A DNA stretch of 20,514 nt from Caryophanales bacterium UBA6768 (GCA_002453315.1 DKGO01000110.1:1-20514); one strand, 5' to 3'; counted from the first letter of the stretch, positions 1-7,948 are shown. The notes: generated from the sequence alone by a model not told the origin. Translations and numbers: made by a program.

Positions 1-21
1 ACACAAGATTCTGGACTTGAC

Positions 22-230
22 AATTTCGTATGGAGAAGGGAACGATTAACCTCTAATCCTTACCTTCTATAGTGATTTCGTATGGAGAAGGGAACGATTA
101 ACCTCTAATCCTTACCTTCTATTGCGATTTTGTATGGAGAAGGGAACAATTAACCTCTATTCCTTACCTTCTATTGCAATTTCGTATGGAGAAGGGCACG
201 ATTAACCCCTAACCCCTATAGTGGTTTTGT
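22..230. repeat. 52-bp tandem repeat array (four units plus a partial fifth)
   Basis: Units begin with ATTTCGTATGGAGAAGGG (or ATTTTGTA) at 23, 75, 127 and 179, exactly 52 bp apart. The fourth unit is shortened to 45 bp by loss of 7 bp, and a partial unit follows at 224. Each full unit holds an imperfect hairpin: AGAAGG (34-39) pairs with CCTTCT (63-68) and GATTA (44-48) with TAATC (54-58) around the loop ACCTC. The third copy breaks the inner stem. The array lies upstream of the catalase gene and probably continues left of the window. It is non-coding and its function is unknown. Confidence 0.9.
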
Positions 231-413
231 ATTTTACCCTGTTCTTTATCCCCCCTCGTTCACTTAAGGAATACAATGATAAGATAGATTCCCCGTTAGA
301 CAGACTACCAATATGTTTCCATCCTATATTTTTACTAAATAAAACCAATAATTTTATTGATAATGTACATACTATATTGGAACAAAATATCAAGAGATTG
401 GAATGGTAAATAC
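231..413 (+). other. Catalase upstream region, no promoter recognised
   Basis: This AT-rich segment joins the repeat array to the catalase gene. I looked for a SigA promoter, a SigB-type promoter (expected from the known general-stress control of Bacillus subtilis katE) and a PerR-type box, and found no convincing match. GATAAT (359-364) and TATATT (373-378) resemble -10 elements, but neither has a -35 at suitable spacing. Confidence 0.4.
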
Positions 414-2471
414 ATGGGAGAAAAATCATCGGGCATGCCAAATCCTACAGGTAAAAATGCAAAACAGAGTCAATTAGATCAATACCGGATGTCAAATGCC
501 AATAAGCCAATGACAACGAATGATGGTAGAAAAATATCGAATGATACAGACCAGTTAAAAGCCGGTATCCGTGGCCCTTCAATCCATGGTGATCATCAAT
601 ATTTTGAAAAAATGACCCACTTTGTGAAGGAGGAAATCCCTCAAAGGGTTGTTCATCCACGGGGGTATGGGGCCCACGGTGAATTTGAATGTTACCAATC
701 AATGAAACATGTGACTAAAGCCGGTTTTTTACAAAAGGCTGGAAAAAAGACCCCGGTATTTAACCGTTTTTCCACTGTACAAGGTAGAAGTGGATCAAAA
801 GACACGGCACGGGATATGCGCTGTTGGGGGGCAAAATTTTATACGGAAGAAGGAAATTATGATCTGACAACGATTAACAATCCAGTGCTAATTAATAATG
901 ATGCCATGAAATTTCCGGATGCCATGCACGCATATTTCAACAATATTCAAGATGATATACCAACAGCTACCGGTGCTCATGATACCTTTTGGGATTATGT
1001 GGCTAATAATCCTGAATCAATTCACCAAGTTCTGTGGATTATGTCTGATTATGGCATCATCAGAAGTTACCGAATGATGTCGGCATGGTCGATTAATTCA
1101 TATCTTTTTATTAACGATAAAAAAGAGGCAACGTTTGTAAGATTTGTTTGGAAGCCTGTCCTTGGAGACCATGCAATGCTAATGGATGAGGCACAAAAAA
1201 TTGGTGGGATTGATCCAGATTTTCATCGAAAAGATCTTAGGGATGCTATCAATTCTGGTTTTTACCCCGAATATGAGCTTGGCGTCCAATTAATCCCAAT
1301 GGAGGATGAATTTAAATATGATTTTGATGTGCTTGATCCGACAAAATTTTGGCCAGAGGAACTAATTCCTGTGGAAATAATCGGTAAATTGACCTTAAAT
1401 AAAAATGTTGATAATTATTTTGCCGAGACGGAGCAAGTAGCATTTAGCCCTGGAAATGTCGTACCAGGCATAGATTTTTCCAATGACCCTGTTCTTCAGG
1501 GGAGGTTGGCAGCCTATTTACCGGCACATTATCACAGGCTTGGTCCAAATTTTCAGGAGTTACCAATCAATCAACCTGTATGCCCTTTTCATAATAATCA
1601 GAGAAGAGGCGGTGGAAAAATTAGAATTGATGTTGGCCAAGTATGGTACCATAAAAATTCATTAGCTGAAAACACTCCAAGTACTACCCCTGTCGAAAAA
1701 GGAGGATATGAACATTGTCCACAGAAAGTTGAAGGACACATCATACGTGGCAGAAGTGAATCTTTCCAAGATAATTTTTCCCAACCAAGGATATTTTGGA
1801 ATAGTATGTCCCCTGTTGAAAAGGAACATTTAATTGAAACATTGAGCTATCAGATTGGCAGTTGTGTCCATAAGTCAGTACGTCAGCAAGCCGTTGATCT
1901 ACTTGTTAACGTTGATAAGGTCTTGGCAAGTACTGTTGCCGATAATGTCGGGGTTCAACGTCCGAGTGGGAATCATGTTGATGTTGATACAAGTTACCCC
2001 TCCCTAAGCATTATGAATACGACGTTTAACGCCGAAACACTAAAAGTGGGCGTGCTTATTGGTAATGGATTTAATGATAAAGAATTAACAAACGTATTGA
2101 ACCAAATGAAACAACATAGCATTTTTGTTGAGATTATTAGTGAGTCCCTTGCTGCTCTGACAGGTGCTGAGGGAACTAAACTGAAAGTCGATAAAACTTT
2201 TCTGACAACAAGTCCATATTTGCTCGATTCACTGTATGTCGTTGGTGGGGAGGCTAAAAATAGCCAGAAATTTAATCAAGATATAACGTATTTCACCAAT
2301 GTTGCTTACCAAAACTATAAACCGATTGGCGTTGCAACAGGAGGACAGGCATATATTGAGGCACTTATTGGGGATAATCCGTTGGGAGTCGTTTTTGCTA
2401 AAGAAAATTCCCAGTTTGGCAAGGAATTCGTTGAGGCCATCGCTACCCAGCGATTTTGGAATAGGACATAA
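414..2471 (+). CDS. katE: Large-subunit (clade 2, KatE-type) heme catalase, divergent
   Basis: Catalase, converting hydrogen peroxide to water and oxygen in the cytoplasm. Starting at ATG 414 gives 685 residues, very near the 686 I recall for B. subtilis KatE; in-frame TTG 357 and ATG 435 are alternatives, and none has a strong ribosome binding site. The core covers about residues 40-500. Catalytic His is H81 in RVVHPRGYGAHG, catalytic Asn is N155 in the INNP segment, and the proximal heme Tyr is Y368 in GRLAAYLPAHYHRLG. Residues about 543-685 form the flavodoxin/GATase1-like C-terminal domain typical of large-subunit catalases (KVGVLIGNGF, YVVGG). Oddly, several normally invariant stretches differ: PVFFIxDxIKFPD reads PVLINNDAMKFPD, RGFA reads RCWG, and FSYTDTQ reads AAYLPAH. 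This is the only plus-strand gene; a terminator hairpin follows it. Confidence 0.93.
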   Translation: MGEKSSGMPNPTGKNAKQSQLDQYRMSNANKPMTTNDGRKISNDTDQLKAGIRGPSIHGDHQYFEKMTHFVKEEIPQRVVHPRGYGAHGEFECYQSMKHVTKAGFLQKAGKKTPVFNRFSTVQGRSGSKDTARDMRCWGAKFYTEEGNYDLTTINNPVLINNDAMKFPDAMHAYFNNIQDDIPTATGAHDTFWDYVANNPESIHQVLWIMSDYGIIRSYRMMSAWSINSYLFINDKKEATFVRFVWKPVLGDHAMLMDEAQKIGGIDPDFHRKDLRDAINSGFYPEYELGVQLIPMEDEFKYDFDVLDPTKFWPEELIPVEIIGKLTLNKNVDNYFAETEQVAFSPGNVVPGIDFSNDPVLQGRLAAYLPAHYHRLGPNFQELPINQPVCPFHNNQRRGGGKIRIDVGQVWYHKNSLAENTPSTTPVEKGGYEHCPQKVEGHIIRGRSESFQDNFSQPRIFWNSMSPVEKEHLIETLSYQIGSCVHKSVRQQAVDLLVNVDKVLASTVADNVGVQRPSGNHVDVDTSYPSLSIMNTTFNAETLKVGVLIGNGFNDKELTNVLNQMKQHSIFVEIISESLAALTGAEGTKLKVDKTFLTTSPYLLDSLYVVGGEAKNSQKFNQDITYFTNVAYQNYKPIGVATGGQAYIEALIGDNPLGVVFAKENSQFGKEFVEAIATQRFWNRT

Positions 2472-2491
2472 GGTTTTTCTCATAATCATAA

Positions 2492-2542
2492 TGATGTGCC
2501 TCCTAAGTCCGATTAAAAAATGTAAGGAGGCGCATCACTTTT
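2492..2542 (+). terminator. Terminator hairpin after katE
   Basis: TGATGTGCCTCCT (2492-2504) pairs with AGGAGGCGCATCA (2525-2537), a 13-bp stem with one G-T wobble and a 20-nt loop, followed by CTTTT. It lies 21 nt after the katE stop and before the convergent acyl-CoA dehydrogenase gene, so it may serve both strands. The U-run is short, so efficiency is uncertain. Confidence 0.75.
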
Positions 2543-2584
2543 AAAGGTCGATCATTTTCTTTTAGGGTTAAAGGTTGTTTTGTT

Positions 2585-4297
2585 TTATTTTGTTAATTGT
2601 TCAAAATATTTTACCGTTATCATTTCATCACCAATTTTTCGTAAATTCCATTCATTTTCAATAAAAATTTCGGCTAATGCGACATACTTATCTCCATATT
2701 TTTCTGCCCATTCAATCGCAACTATCGTTTCATAAAAAGCATTCATATCCTTAGATAACTGTTTTGCATAATAGGTTTGTTTGTCATGTGATAATGGCGT
2801 AAATGTTGCCATTTGACTTTTTAAATTTGTGAAAATATCCACTGCTTGTTCGTAAAATTTAGACGATTGGATGTTGTTCAAACGTTCGTTTAATTCCCGG
2901 ATATATAATTGATCTGCCCGAAATTTACTGATTAATCGAACGACCTCAAGCCCTAATATATTCGCTGTTCCTTCCCATACTGACAATACTTGAGCATCCC
3001 TTAATAAACGTGGTGTCACAAAATCTTCAATATATCCATTACCACCATGCATTTCAATGGCTTCATGGGCAAAATGTATCGCTTGGTCTGCCGTTTCCTT
3101 TTTAATCATTGCGATGTTCAATCGGTTTAAAATGACTTCCTCATCTGTCGCTTCTGATGAAGTGACTTTTTCATATAATTGAATCATGTCAAAAATGGTC
3201 GCTGTTTCCACGTGTAGCTTTGCCTTCAGACGCATGAGAGTGTCCTGCACCATCGGGTAGCTGGTTAATTTTTCACCAAAGGCATTACGGCGAGTCGCAT
3301 AATCAAAAGCCTCATCATAAGCCCGCTTCATAATACCGACAGATGCAATCGCATTACTTACTCTAGATAAGTTTAATGCTTCCATCATATAATAAAAGCC
3401 TTTTTTCGCATCCCCTACAAGGTAAGCCTTGGCCCCGTGAAATTCAACTTCTCCTGATGGTACAGCTTTTACACCCAGTTTATCTTTTAGTCGGCGGATT
3501 TTGATTTGATTTAAACTATCATCTTCATTTCGCCATGGTACTGCAAAAAGGGACAGCCCTTTTGAACCTGCTTCACTACCTTCCATCCGCGCTAACACCA
3601 TCGCAACACCTGCCATGCCGGCATTAGAAGCAAAGTATTTTTCTCCATAAATCTCGTAAGTGTCGCCGTTTTTAATCGCGACTGTTTCATTTGCCCCAAC
3701 ATCAGAGCCACCTTGCCGCTCCGTTAAAAAGGTTGCTCCCTCAAATAACATCCTCTCTCCCGTTGCACAAACGTTAGGTAAAAATCTTTCTTTTACCGTT
3801 TCATCTCCGTAATGATCAAGCAAAAAGGCAGTCGCTAACGTTAATGTCACTGGACAATAAAATCCCGGTTCTGCCTGAGATAAAATATATCCTTGGGCAA
3901 AGCTGTACGTATAGTTTCCTTTATGGTTTAATTCAGGAATATTTTTATGAACATACCCAACGATTCCTTCATTGTAAGTTTCTTCTACCGTTTTTTTATA
4001 TCCTTCATTGACCCAAATTTCTGAAATATCTTCCCCGTAAGCATTATACTTATTAAGTTGGGGCTCGCCTTCTCGGTCTGTATGGCGGGCACGTTCGTCA
4101 ATTTCATTCGCACATTGCTCACCGAATTTACTTAAACGATTCTCAGCATATGCGAAAAAATTTTCTGATAAATGTTCTTTTAATATTTTCTGCAAAGTTT
4201 CATCATTTTTGTAAAAACTTTCTTTCCTTCCACGTTGTTTACTATTTTCCGCAACGGGTGGATGAATCGGAAAGAAATCCTTTTTCAAGTTTGCCAT
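2585..4297 (-). CDS. AidB-type acyl-CoA dehydrogenase
   Basis: FAD-dependent acyl-CoA dehydrogenase of the long AidB/DmdC-like branch (570 residues, against about 390 for ordinary members). It is expected to introduce the alpha-beta double bond in an acyl-CoA. Visible motifs are TERQGGSDVG (192-201, flavin/substrate-binding strand), SRVSNA (311-316), EMHGGNGYIED (415-425) and VWEGTAN (440-446), where E442 occupies the usual catalytic-base position; the C-terminal extension runs past about 460. ATG 4297 follows AAAAGG at reasonable spacing and lies one base after the stop of the acyl-CoA synthetase gene, so the two are translationally close. With the synthetase and a MerR regulator upstream it forms a fatty or branched-chain acid activation and oxidation operon. 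The substrate cannot be read from sequence. Confidence 0.92.
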   Translation of the reverse strand: MANLKKDFFPIHPPVAENSKQRGRKESFYKNDETLQKILKEHLSENFFAYAENRLSKFGEQCANEIDERARHTDREGEPQLNKYNAYGEDISEIWVNEGYKKTVEETYNEGIVGYVHKNIPELNHKGNYTYSFAQGYILSQAEPGFYCPVTLTLATAFLLDHYGDETVKERFLPNVCATGERMLFEGATFLTERQGGSDVGANETVAIKNGDTYEIYGEKYFASNAGMAGVAMVLARMEGSEAGSKGLSLFAVPWRNEDDSLNQIKIRRLKDKLGVKAVPSGEVEFHGAKAYLVGDAKKGFYYMMEALNLSRVSNAIASVGIMKRAYDEAFDYATRRNAFGEKLTSYPMVQDTLMRLKAKLHVETATIFDMIQLYEKVTSSEATDEEVILNRLNIAMIKKETADQAIHFAHEAIEMHGGNGYIEDFVTPRLLRDAQVLSVWEGTANILGLEVVRLISKFRADQLYIRELNERLNNIQSSKFYEQAVDIFTNLKSQMATFTPLSHDKQTYYAKQLSKDMNAFYETIVAIEWAEKYGDKYVALAEIFIENEWNLRKIGDEMITVKYFEQLTK

Positions 4298-4298
4298 C

Positions 4299-5798
4299 TT
4301 AATCAGCCTTTTCTCTTAATTTGTGTTTCAGCACTTTTCCGGTTGGATTCCTTGGTAAAACATCGATTTTTTCATAGATTCTCGGGACTTTATGTTCCGC
4401 AAGTTCCTCCGATAAAAATTGCTTCAATGCTTCTTCATCAATCTCTGCTTCACTCACATAATATGCTTTAACCGTTTCTCCCCATTCTCTATGTGGGACA
4501 CCAACAATCGCTACTTCAGAGACCCCTGGGAACCCTAACATTTTCTTTTCTATTTCAAATGGGTAGACATTAATCCCACCAGTAATAATCATATCCTTTT
4601 TCCTATCGACAACCCAATAATAGCCATCCTCATCATATTTCCCTAAATCACCTGTATGAATCCAGCCATCTTTTAATATTTCAGCTGTCGTTTCTGGCAT
4701 GTTGTAATATTCTACCATCACACCTAACCCTTTGATTAAGATTTCCCCGACTTCATTTGCTGCAACTTCTTCTCCAGCATCATTCACAATTTTTAGTTCC
4801 GTAAAAAGGCTTGCTCTTTTACCGATACTGCCGGCCTTTTCATCGTGTTCTTCTGGGAATAGCAGGGAACCACTCGGTCCGGCTTCAGTCAATCCATACA
4901 CCCCTGTTAGTCGGTTTGTTTTAAATTGTTTTTGAATGTATTGAATTTCCTTTGTATCGATTGGTGCCCCGCCATATACCCACCACTCCATCGAGGATAA
5001 GTCAAATGAGTGTTGTTCTAATAACTTAGCAGCAAATAAATAGGCAACTGGTGCCCCGAAGAAATGAGTTGTTTTTTCCGCTTCAACAGTTTTTAAAAAT
5101 TCTAGGGGATGGAAATCTTTCCGTGTAACAACTGTACCACCAACCATTAATGTTGAAACGAAAAACAAATGTAATGGTGCGGAATGACTCATCGGCATCA
5201 TGAGTAATGACACAGTATGTTCCGTCATTTTCATTTCGATACAAATCATTTGTCCCACTGCTAAAATGTTACGATTGTTTAATACGACTCCTTTTGGTTT
5301 CCCCGTCGTTCCTGACGTATATAAAATTGTCGAAATAGTTTCTTCATTCATGTTGCTGACATACTCTTTTTGTTTTCCACTTTCTATCAGAGTCGACAGT
5401 GATAACCAGTTACCCACAGTTTCATTCGTCGCTATTTTTATTCCTTGGAAGTCTGTTTTATCGACTTCTCCTGTCAATTCATCATCAGCAATGATTACTT
5501 TTGCACCTGAATCCTTATGAATCATATCAACTTCCGCTGCCGTCAATTTTGTGTTAATCGGAACGACGATTGCCCCAATTTTTAAAACAGCTAAATAACT
5601 AACGACAAAATTAAACCCATTCGGTAAAAATAAGATGACCTTATCGTTTTTCGAAATATTTTCCTGTTCAAATGAGGTTGCCAAACGATTGGCTAAATCA
5701 TTTAACTGTTGATACGTAAAGGTATTATCTTCCGTTTTCAATGCAATTTTATCCGCAAATTTACGACTATACATTTCCAAATAGTAAGGGATATTCAT
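4299..5798 (-). CDS. AMP-forming acyl-CoA synthetase
   Basis: ANL-superfamily acyl-CoA ligase (499 residues): activates a carboxylic acid with ATP to an acyl-adenylate, then transfers it to CoA. The P-loop signature YTSGTTGKPKG lies at about 160-170, YGLTE at 301-305, the ATP-binding Asp in HTGDLG at 381-386, the hinge region DRKKDMIITGG at 398-408, and the catalytic lysine K488 in NPTGKVLK. The start ATG overlaps the MerR stop as ATGA, with GAGGAG upstream, so the genes are co-transcribed and probably coupled. The pairing suggests that this enzyme makes the substrate of the downstream acyl-CoA dehydrogenase. Medium- or long-chain and branched acids are all possible. Confidence 0.94.
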   Translation of the reverse strand: MNIPYYLEMYSRKFADKIALKTEDNTFTYQQLNDLANRLATSFEQENISKNDKVILFLPNGFNFVVSYLAVLKIGAIVVPINTKLTAAEVDMIHKDSGAKVIIADDELTGEVDKTDFQGIKIATNETVGNWLSLSTLIESGKQKEYVSNMNEETISTILYTSGTTGKPKGVVLNNRNILAVGQMICIEMKMTEHTVSLLMMPMSHSAPLHLFFVSTLMVGGTVVTRKDFHPLEFLKTVEAEKTTHFFGAPVAYLFAAKLLEQHSFDLSSMEWWVYGGAPIDTKEIQYIQKQFKTNRLTGVYGLTEAGPSGSLLFPEEHDEKAGSIGKRASLFTELKIVNDAGEEVAANEVGEILIKGLGVMVEYYNMPETTAEILKDGWIHTGDLGKYDEDGYYWVVDRKKDMIITGGINVYPFEIEKKMLGFPGVSEVAIVGVPHREWGETVKAYYVSEAEIDEEALKQFLSEELAEHKVPRIYEKIDVLPRNPTGKVLKHKLREKAD

Positions 5799-6178
5799 TC
5801 ATTCTCACTCCTCAATTTTTTTAATTTATCATTAAAAATCTTATCCAGTGCTAAAATTTCCTTTTTAATTTGTTCTAATTCTAGGATTCTTGCATCAATT
5901 TCTGTCACTTTTTCCTTCCCATATTCTATCGTCCGTTCCAATTGGGCTTTTCCCGTCCGATCTGTATCAAATAGTAAGATCATTTCTTTTATTTCATCCA
6001 AATTAAAATTGTACCGTTTGCCCCGGACGATTAACTTTATTTTTGCCAGCTCTTTTTTGCTATACAAACGATGATTTGCTTCATTTCTTGCAGGACTTAA
6101 CAACCCAATTTCTTCATAATAACGTAAAGTTCTTGGTGTAAGATAAAACATTCGACAAACCTCTGCAATCGTTTTCAT
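5795..6178 (-). CDS. MerR-family regulator of the acyl-CoA operon
   Basis: A 127-residue MerR-type DNA-binding protein. The N-terminal winged helix-turn-helix contains TPRTLRYYEEIGLL followed by NHRLYSKKEL, both hallmarks of the family. The C-terminal third is a charged heptad-rich coiled coil for dimerisation, with no cysteine-rich metal loop, so an organic or acyl-CoA effector is more likely than a metal. I chose ATG 6178 because AAAGGTGATG lies at proper distance; in-frame ATG 6184 and GTG 6187 are too close to it. It is first in the operon and its stop overlaps the synthetase start by 4 nt. Its own promoter carries a palindrome in a 19-bp spacer. MerR proteins such as LiuR control acyl-CoA catabolism in proteobacteria; a similar role here is inference. 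Confidence 0.88.
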   Translation of the reverse strand: MKTIAEVCRMFYLTPRTLRYYEEIGLLSPARNEANHRLYSKKELAKIKLIVRGKRYNFNLDEIKEMILLFDTDRTGKAQLERTIEYGKEKVTEIDARILELEQIKKEILALDKIFNDKLKKLRSENE

Positions 6179-6275
6179 TTTCATCACCTTTAATAAAATT
6201 TTACGGTGGCATAGTCATCCAACTACCCATTACGACACCTCTTTTTATAATGATACACGCATATTTGTTAATATC

Positions 6276-6306
6276 AATATATCATTTACGTTAACGTAAG
6301 ATGCAA
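6276..6306 (-). promoter_or_regulatory. MerR-type promoter with palindromic operator in a 19-bp spacer
   Basis: Read on the minus strand: TTGCAT (6306-6301) as -35, a 19-bp spacer, and TATATT (6281-6276) as -10. The spacer contains the perfect 14-bp palindrome TTACGTTAACGTAA (6286-6299). MerR-family activators typically bind palindromes in over-long 19-20 bp spacers and untwist them. The expected transcript start is about 80 nt before the MerR gene. The -35 matches consensus at only 3 of 6 positions, as expected for an activator-dependent promoter. Confidence 0.72.
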
Positions 6307-6324
6307 GGGGAAATTTTTATCAAA

Positions 6325-6487
6325 ACAAGGATGTTCCCGTCATAACGATGGAATGGATTTTGTACTGATTACTAGGGAAAGGATCTTCCTGACACGACGA
6401 TGGAGTGGAATTTGTACTGATTACTAGGGGATATCCTTGACACGACGATGGAGTGGAATTTGGGCTGATTACCGGGGAAAGGCCCCT
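6325..6487. repeat. Degenerate 52/48-bp repeat block
   Basis: ACGATGGA recurs at 6345 and 6397 (52 bp apart) and ACGATGG again at 6445 (48 bp, with a 4-bp deletion), each followed by a GGATTT or GGAATTT segment and GGCTGATTAC or TACTGATTAC. A partial unit precedes at about 6325. The block abuts the hairpin array to its right almost in register and may be a diverged relative, since both share a TGGAATTT-like segment when one is inverted. No gene is seen here. Confidence 0.75.
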
Positions 6488-6895
6488 CTTGCGTTGGGTT
6501 TTGATGATGATAGCGATGAAATTCCAACGTGAGAGACACCTTGCGTCGGGTTTTGCTGATGATAGCGGTGAAATACCAACGTAAGGCCCCCCTTGCGTCG
6601 GGTTTTGATGAAGATTCCGTTGAAATTCCAACGCAAGCCCCCCCTTGCGTCGGGTTTTGCCGATGATAGCGACAAAATTCCAACGTGAAAGACCCCTTGC
6701 GTTGGGGTTTGATGATGATGGCGACAAAATTCCAACGCAAGACCCCCCTTGCGTCGGGTTTTGCTGATAATGGCGACAAAATTCCAACGTGAGAGATTCT
6801 TGCGTTGGGTTTTGATGAAGATTCCGTTGAAATTCCAACGCTAGACTCCCCTTGCGTCGGGTTTTGATGATGATGGCGAAAAAATCCTGACGTGA
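6488..6895. repeat. Tandem array of eight ~52-bp hairpin units
   Basis: CTTGCGT starts at 6488, 6540, 6592, 6644, 6696, 6748, 6799 and 6851, giving periods of 52 bp with one of 51. Seven junctions form hairpins in which CCAACGCAAG or a variant pairs with CTTGCGTYGG over a short C-rich loop (for example 6524-6549 and 6732-6757). Variants such as ACGTGAG keep pairing through G-T wobbles. Each hairpin is followed by GTTTTG on one strand and AATTTTG on the other, so each looks like a weak bidirectional terminator. Open frames here are by-products of the repeat. The array fills the space between the end of the nitrate reductase operon and the MerR promoter. Confidence 0.93.
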
Positions 6896-6943
6896 GATGT
6901 ACATGCATCGACAATGAAAAGTTTTTCCACGTACATCACCGTG

Positions 6944-6977
6944 AAAAAAAGCTGTCCTCCCGTTATAAAGGGACTGC
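6944..6977 (-). terminator. Possible terminator downstream of narI
   Basis: Read on the minus strand, a small stem (TCCC pairing with GGGA around TTTATAAC, with flanking GTCC/GGAC as an alternative) is followed by GC and seven T residues. It lies about 90 nt after the narI stop. The stem is short, so this is a weak call. The rest of 6896-7063 holds an inverted repeat GATGTAC (6896-6902) / GTACATC (6931-6937) and no gene. Confidence 0.3.
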
Positions 6978-7063
6978 CCGTCCATTGTGATAGATTTTTC
7001 CAGGAGCCACCATTATTCTGATTAGAAAATAAATAAAGTGTTTTATCATGCAATTCAGCAAAA

Positions 7064-7768
7064 TTAAAAAACCTTTTTATCCTTATTGCGATATCTATTT
7101 CTAGCTCGGTATTGCAGCGGTGCCCTTGCGGGAAAATTCAACGGCAAACTGTAAAAGTGTACCAGGTGGGTAAATGGAATAGAGGCAAACAGACCAAAGG
7201 CAAATATAACGTGTAACTTAAAAAGAAATGGAACGGTACTCATTAAGTCATACCTAGGCTGAAAGATAAATAAACTTCGGAACCACGGGCCAATTGTTGC
7301 TCGATATTCATATGAAACAACCGTTAAATTGTAAACAATTGACATATAAGTCCCCGTCCCAGCAACAATCAACAGTGCAATGACCGAAAAATAATCAGCA
7401 AATGATGCACGAATGCGAACAGGATCAATTGTCATTTTACGAATTAGTAAAATGATGAGTCCCGCGACGACCATTAATCCCGCAATACCTCCACCAGCAA
7501 TAGCCCCAAAATGGTACATATCATCAGATATTCCGAGCCATTGATAAAAGCCCATTGGTATAACCATTCCCATCACATGGCCCACAAACGCTAACAAAAT
7601 TCCCCAATGAAATAACGGAGACCCAATACGAAGCCATTTCTTTTCAAAAAACTCTGTAGAGGGCGCGACCCAGCTTAATTGGCCATATGCAAATCGATAC
7701 AATAAACCTACAATCATTATTAATCCTGTTATGTACGGAAAAATAATCCACCAAAAAATATCAACCAT
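7064..7768 (-). CDS. narI: Respiratory nitrate reductase gamma subunit (cytochrome b)
   Basis: Membrane di-heme cytochrome b subunit that oxidises menaquinol and passes electrons to NarH. It has 234 residues and about five hydrophobic segments, matching the family. Heme ligands correspond to H54 (LFHWG) and H64 (GHVMG) near the N-terminus and H186 (FKLH) and H204 (LVHF) near the C-terminus; the 18-residue spacing of the last pair equals that of H187/H205 in E. coli NarI. I chose ATG 7768, with AGGAG 8 nt upstream; GTG 7777 is too close to that site. It is last in the nar operon, but is separated from narJ by 170 nt of non-coding sequence, which is unusual. The C-terminal tail is strongly basic and cytoplasmic. 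Confidence 0.95.
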   Translation of the reverse strand: MVDIFWWIIFPYITGLIMIVGLLYRFAYGQLSWVAPSTEFFEKKWLRIGSPLFHWGILLAFVGHVMGMVIPMGFYQWLGISDDMYHFGAIAGGGIAGLMVVAGLIILLIRKMTIDPVRIRASFADYFSVIALLIVAGTGTYMSIVYNLTVVSYEYRATIGPWFRSLFIFQPRYDLMSTVPFLFKLHVIFAFGLFASIPFTHLVHFYSLPLNFPARAPLQYRARNRYRNKDKKVF

Positions 7769-7791
7769 TGTGATCACTCCTGAACCATTTA

Positions 7792-7948
7792 ATTATTGGT
7801 ACCTTATCAGAGGCTTCCCATTCGACTTTTAATTAATGACAGATGACCGGTAACAAGGCCCCCTTCCCAATTATTGGGATTGCATTTGATAACTTTCAAA
7901 CAGTGGATAACAGAACCCCTTACGTAGCTGTTAAATTATTATTGGTAC
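7792..7948. repeat. 146-bp insertion-like segment with 11-bp direct repeats
   Basis: ATTATTGGTAC occurs at 7792-7802 and again at 7938-7948, 146 bp apart; the right copy contains the narJ stop. Joining sequence across one copy would leave narJ about 30 nt before narI, a normal operon spacing. A stem TCCCAA-TTA-TTGGGA lies inside at 7865-7879, holding a third ATTATTGG. I see no terminal inverted repeats and no open frame. It may be a small insertion or a decayed duplication. Confidence 0.55.

Noticed and set aside
357..413. N-terminal extension of the catalase from TTG 357
   Set aside because: No ribosome binding site, and the extra 19 residues do not match the family; ATG 414 gives the usual length.
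2524..2530. AAGGAGG as a ribosome binding site for a plus-strand gene
   Set aside because: It is the 3' arm of the katE terminator, and no open frame of useful length follows.
6488..6895. CRISPR array
   Set aside because: The segments between hairpins are near-identical across units rather than unique spacers, and no cas genes are present.
6320..7053. Several overlapping minus-strand open frames (with repeated motifs such as KTRRKG and QNPTQG)
   Set aside because: They are the same 52-bp repeat read in all three frames, since 52 is not a multiple of 3. No ribosome binding sites and no family likeness; the DNA is explained by the hairpin array.
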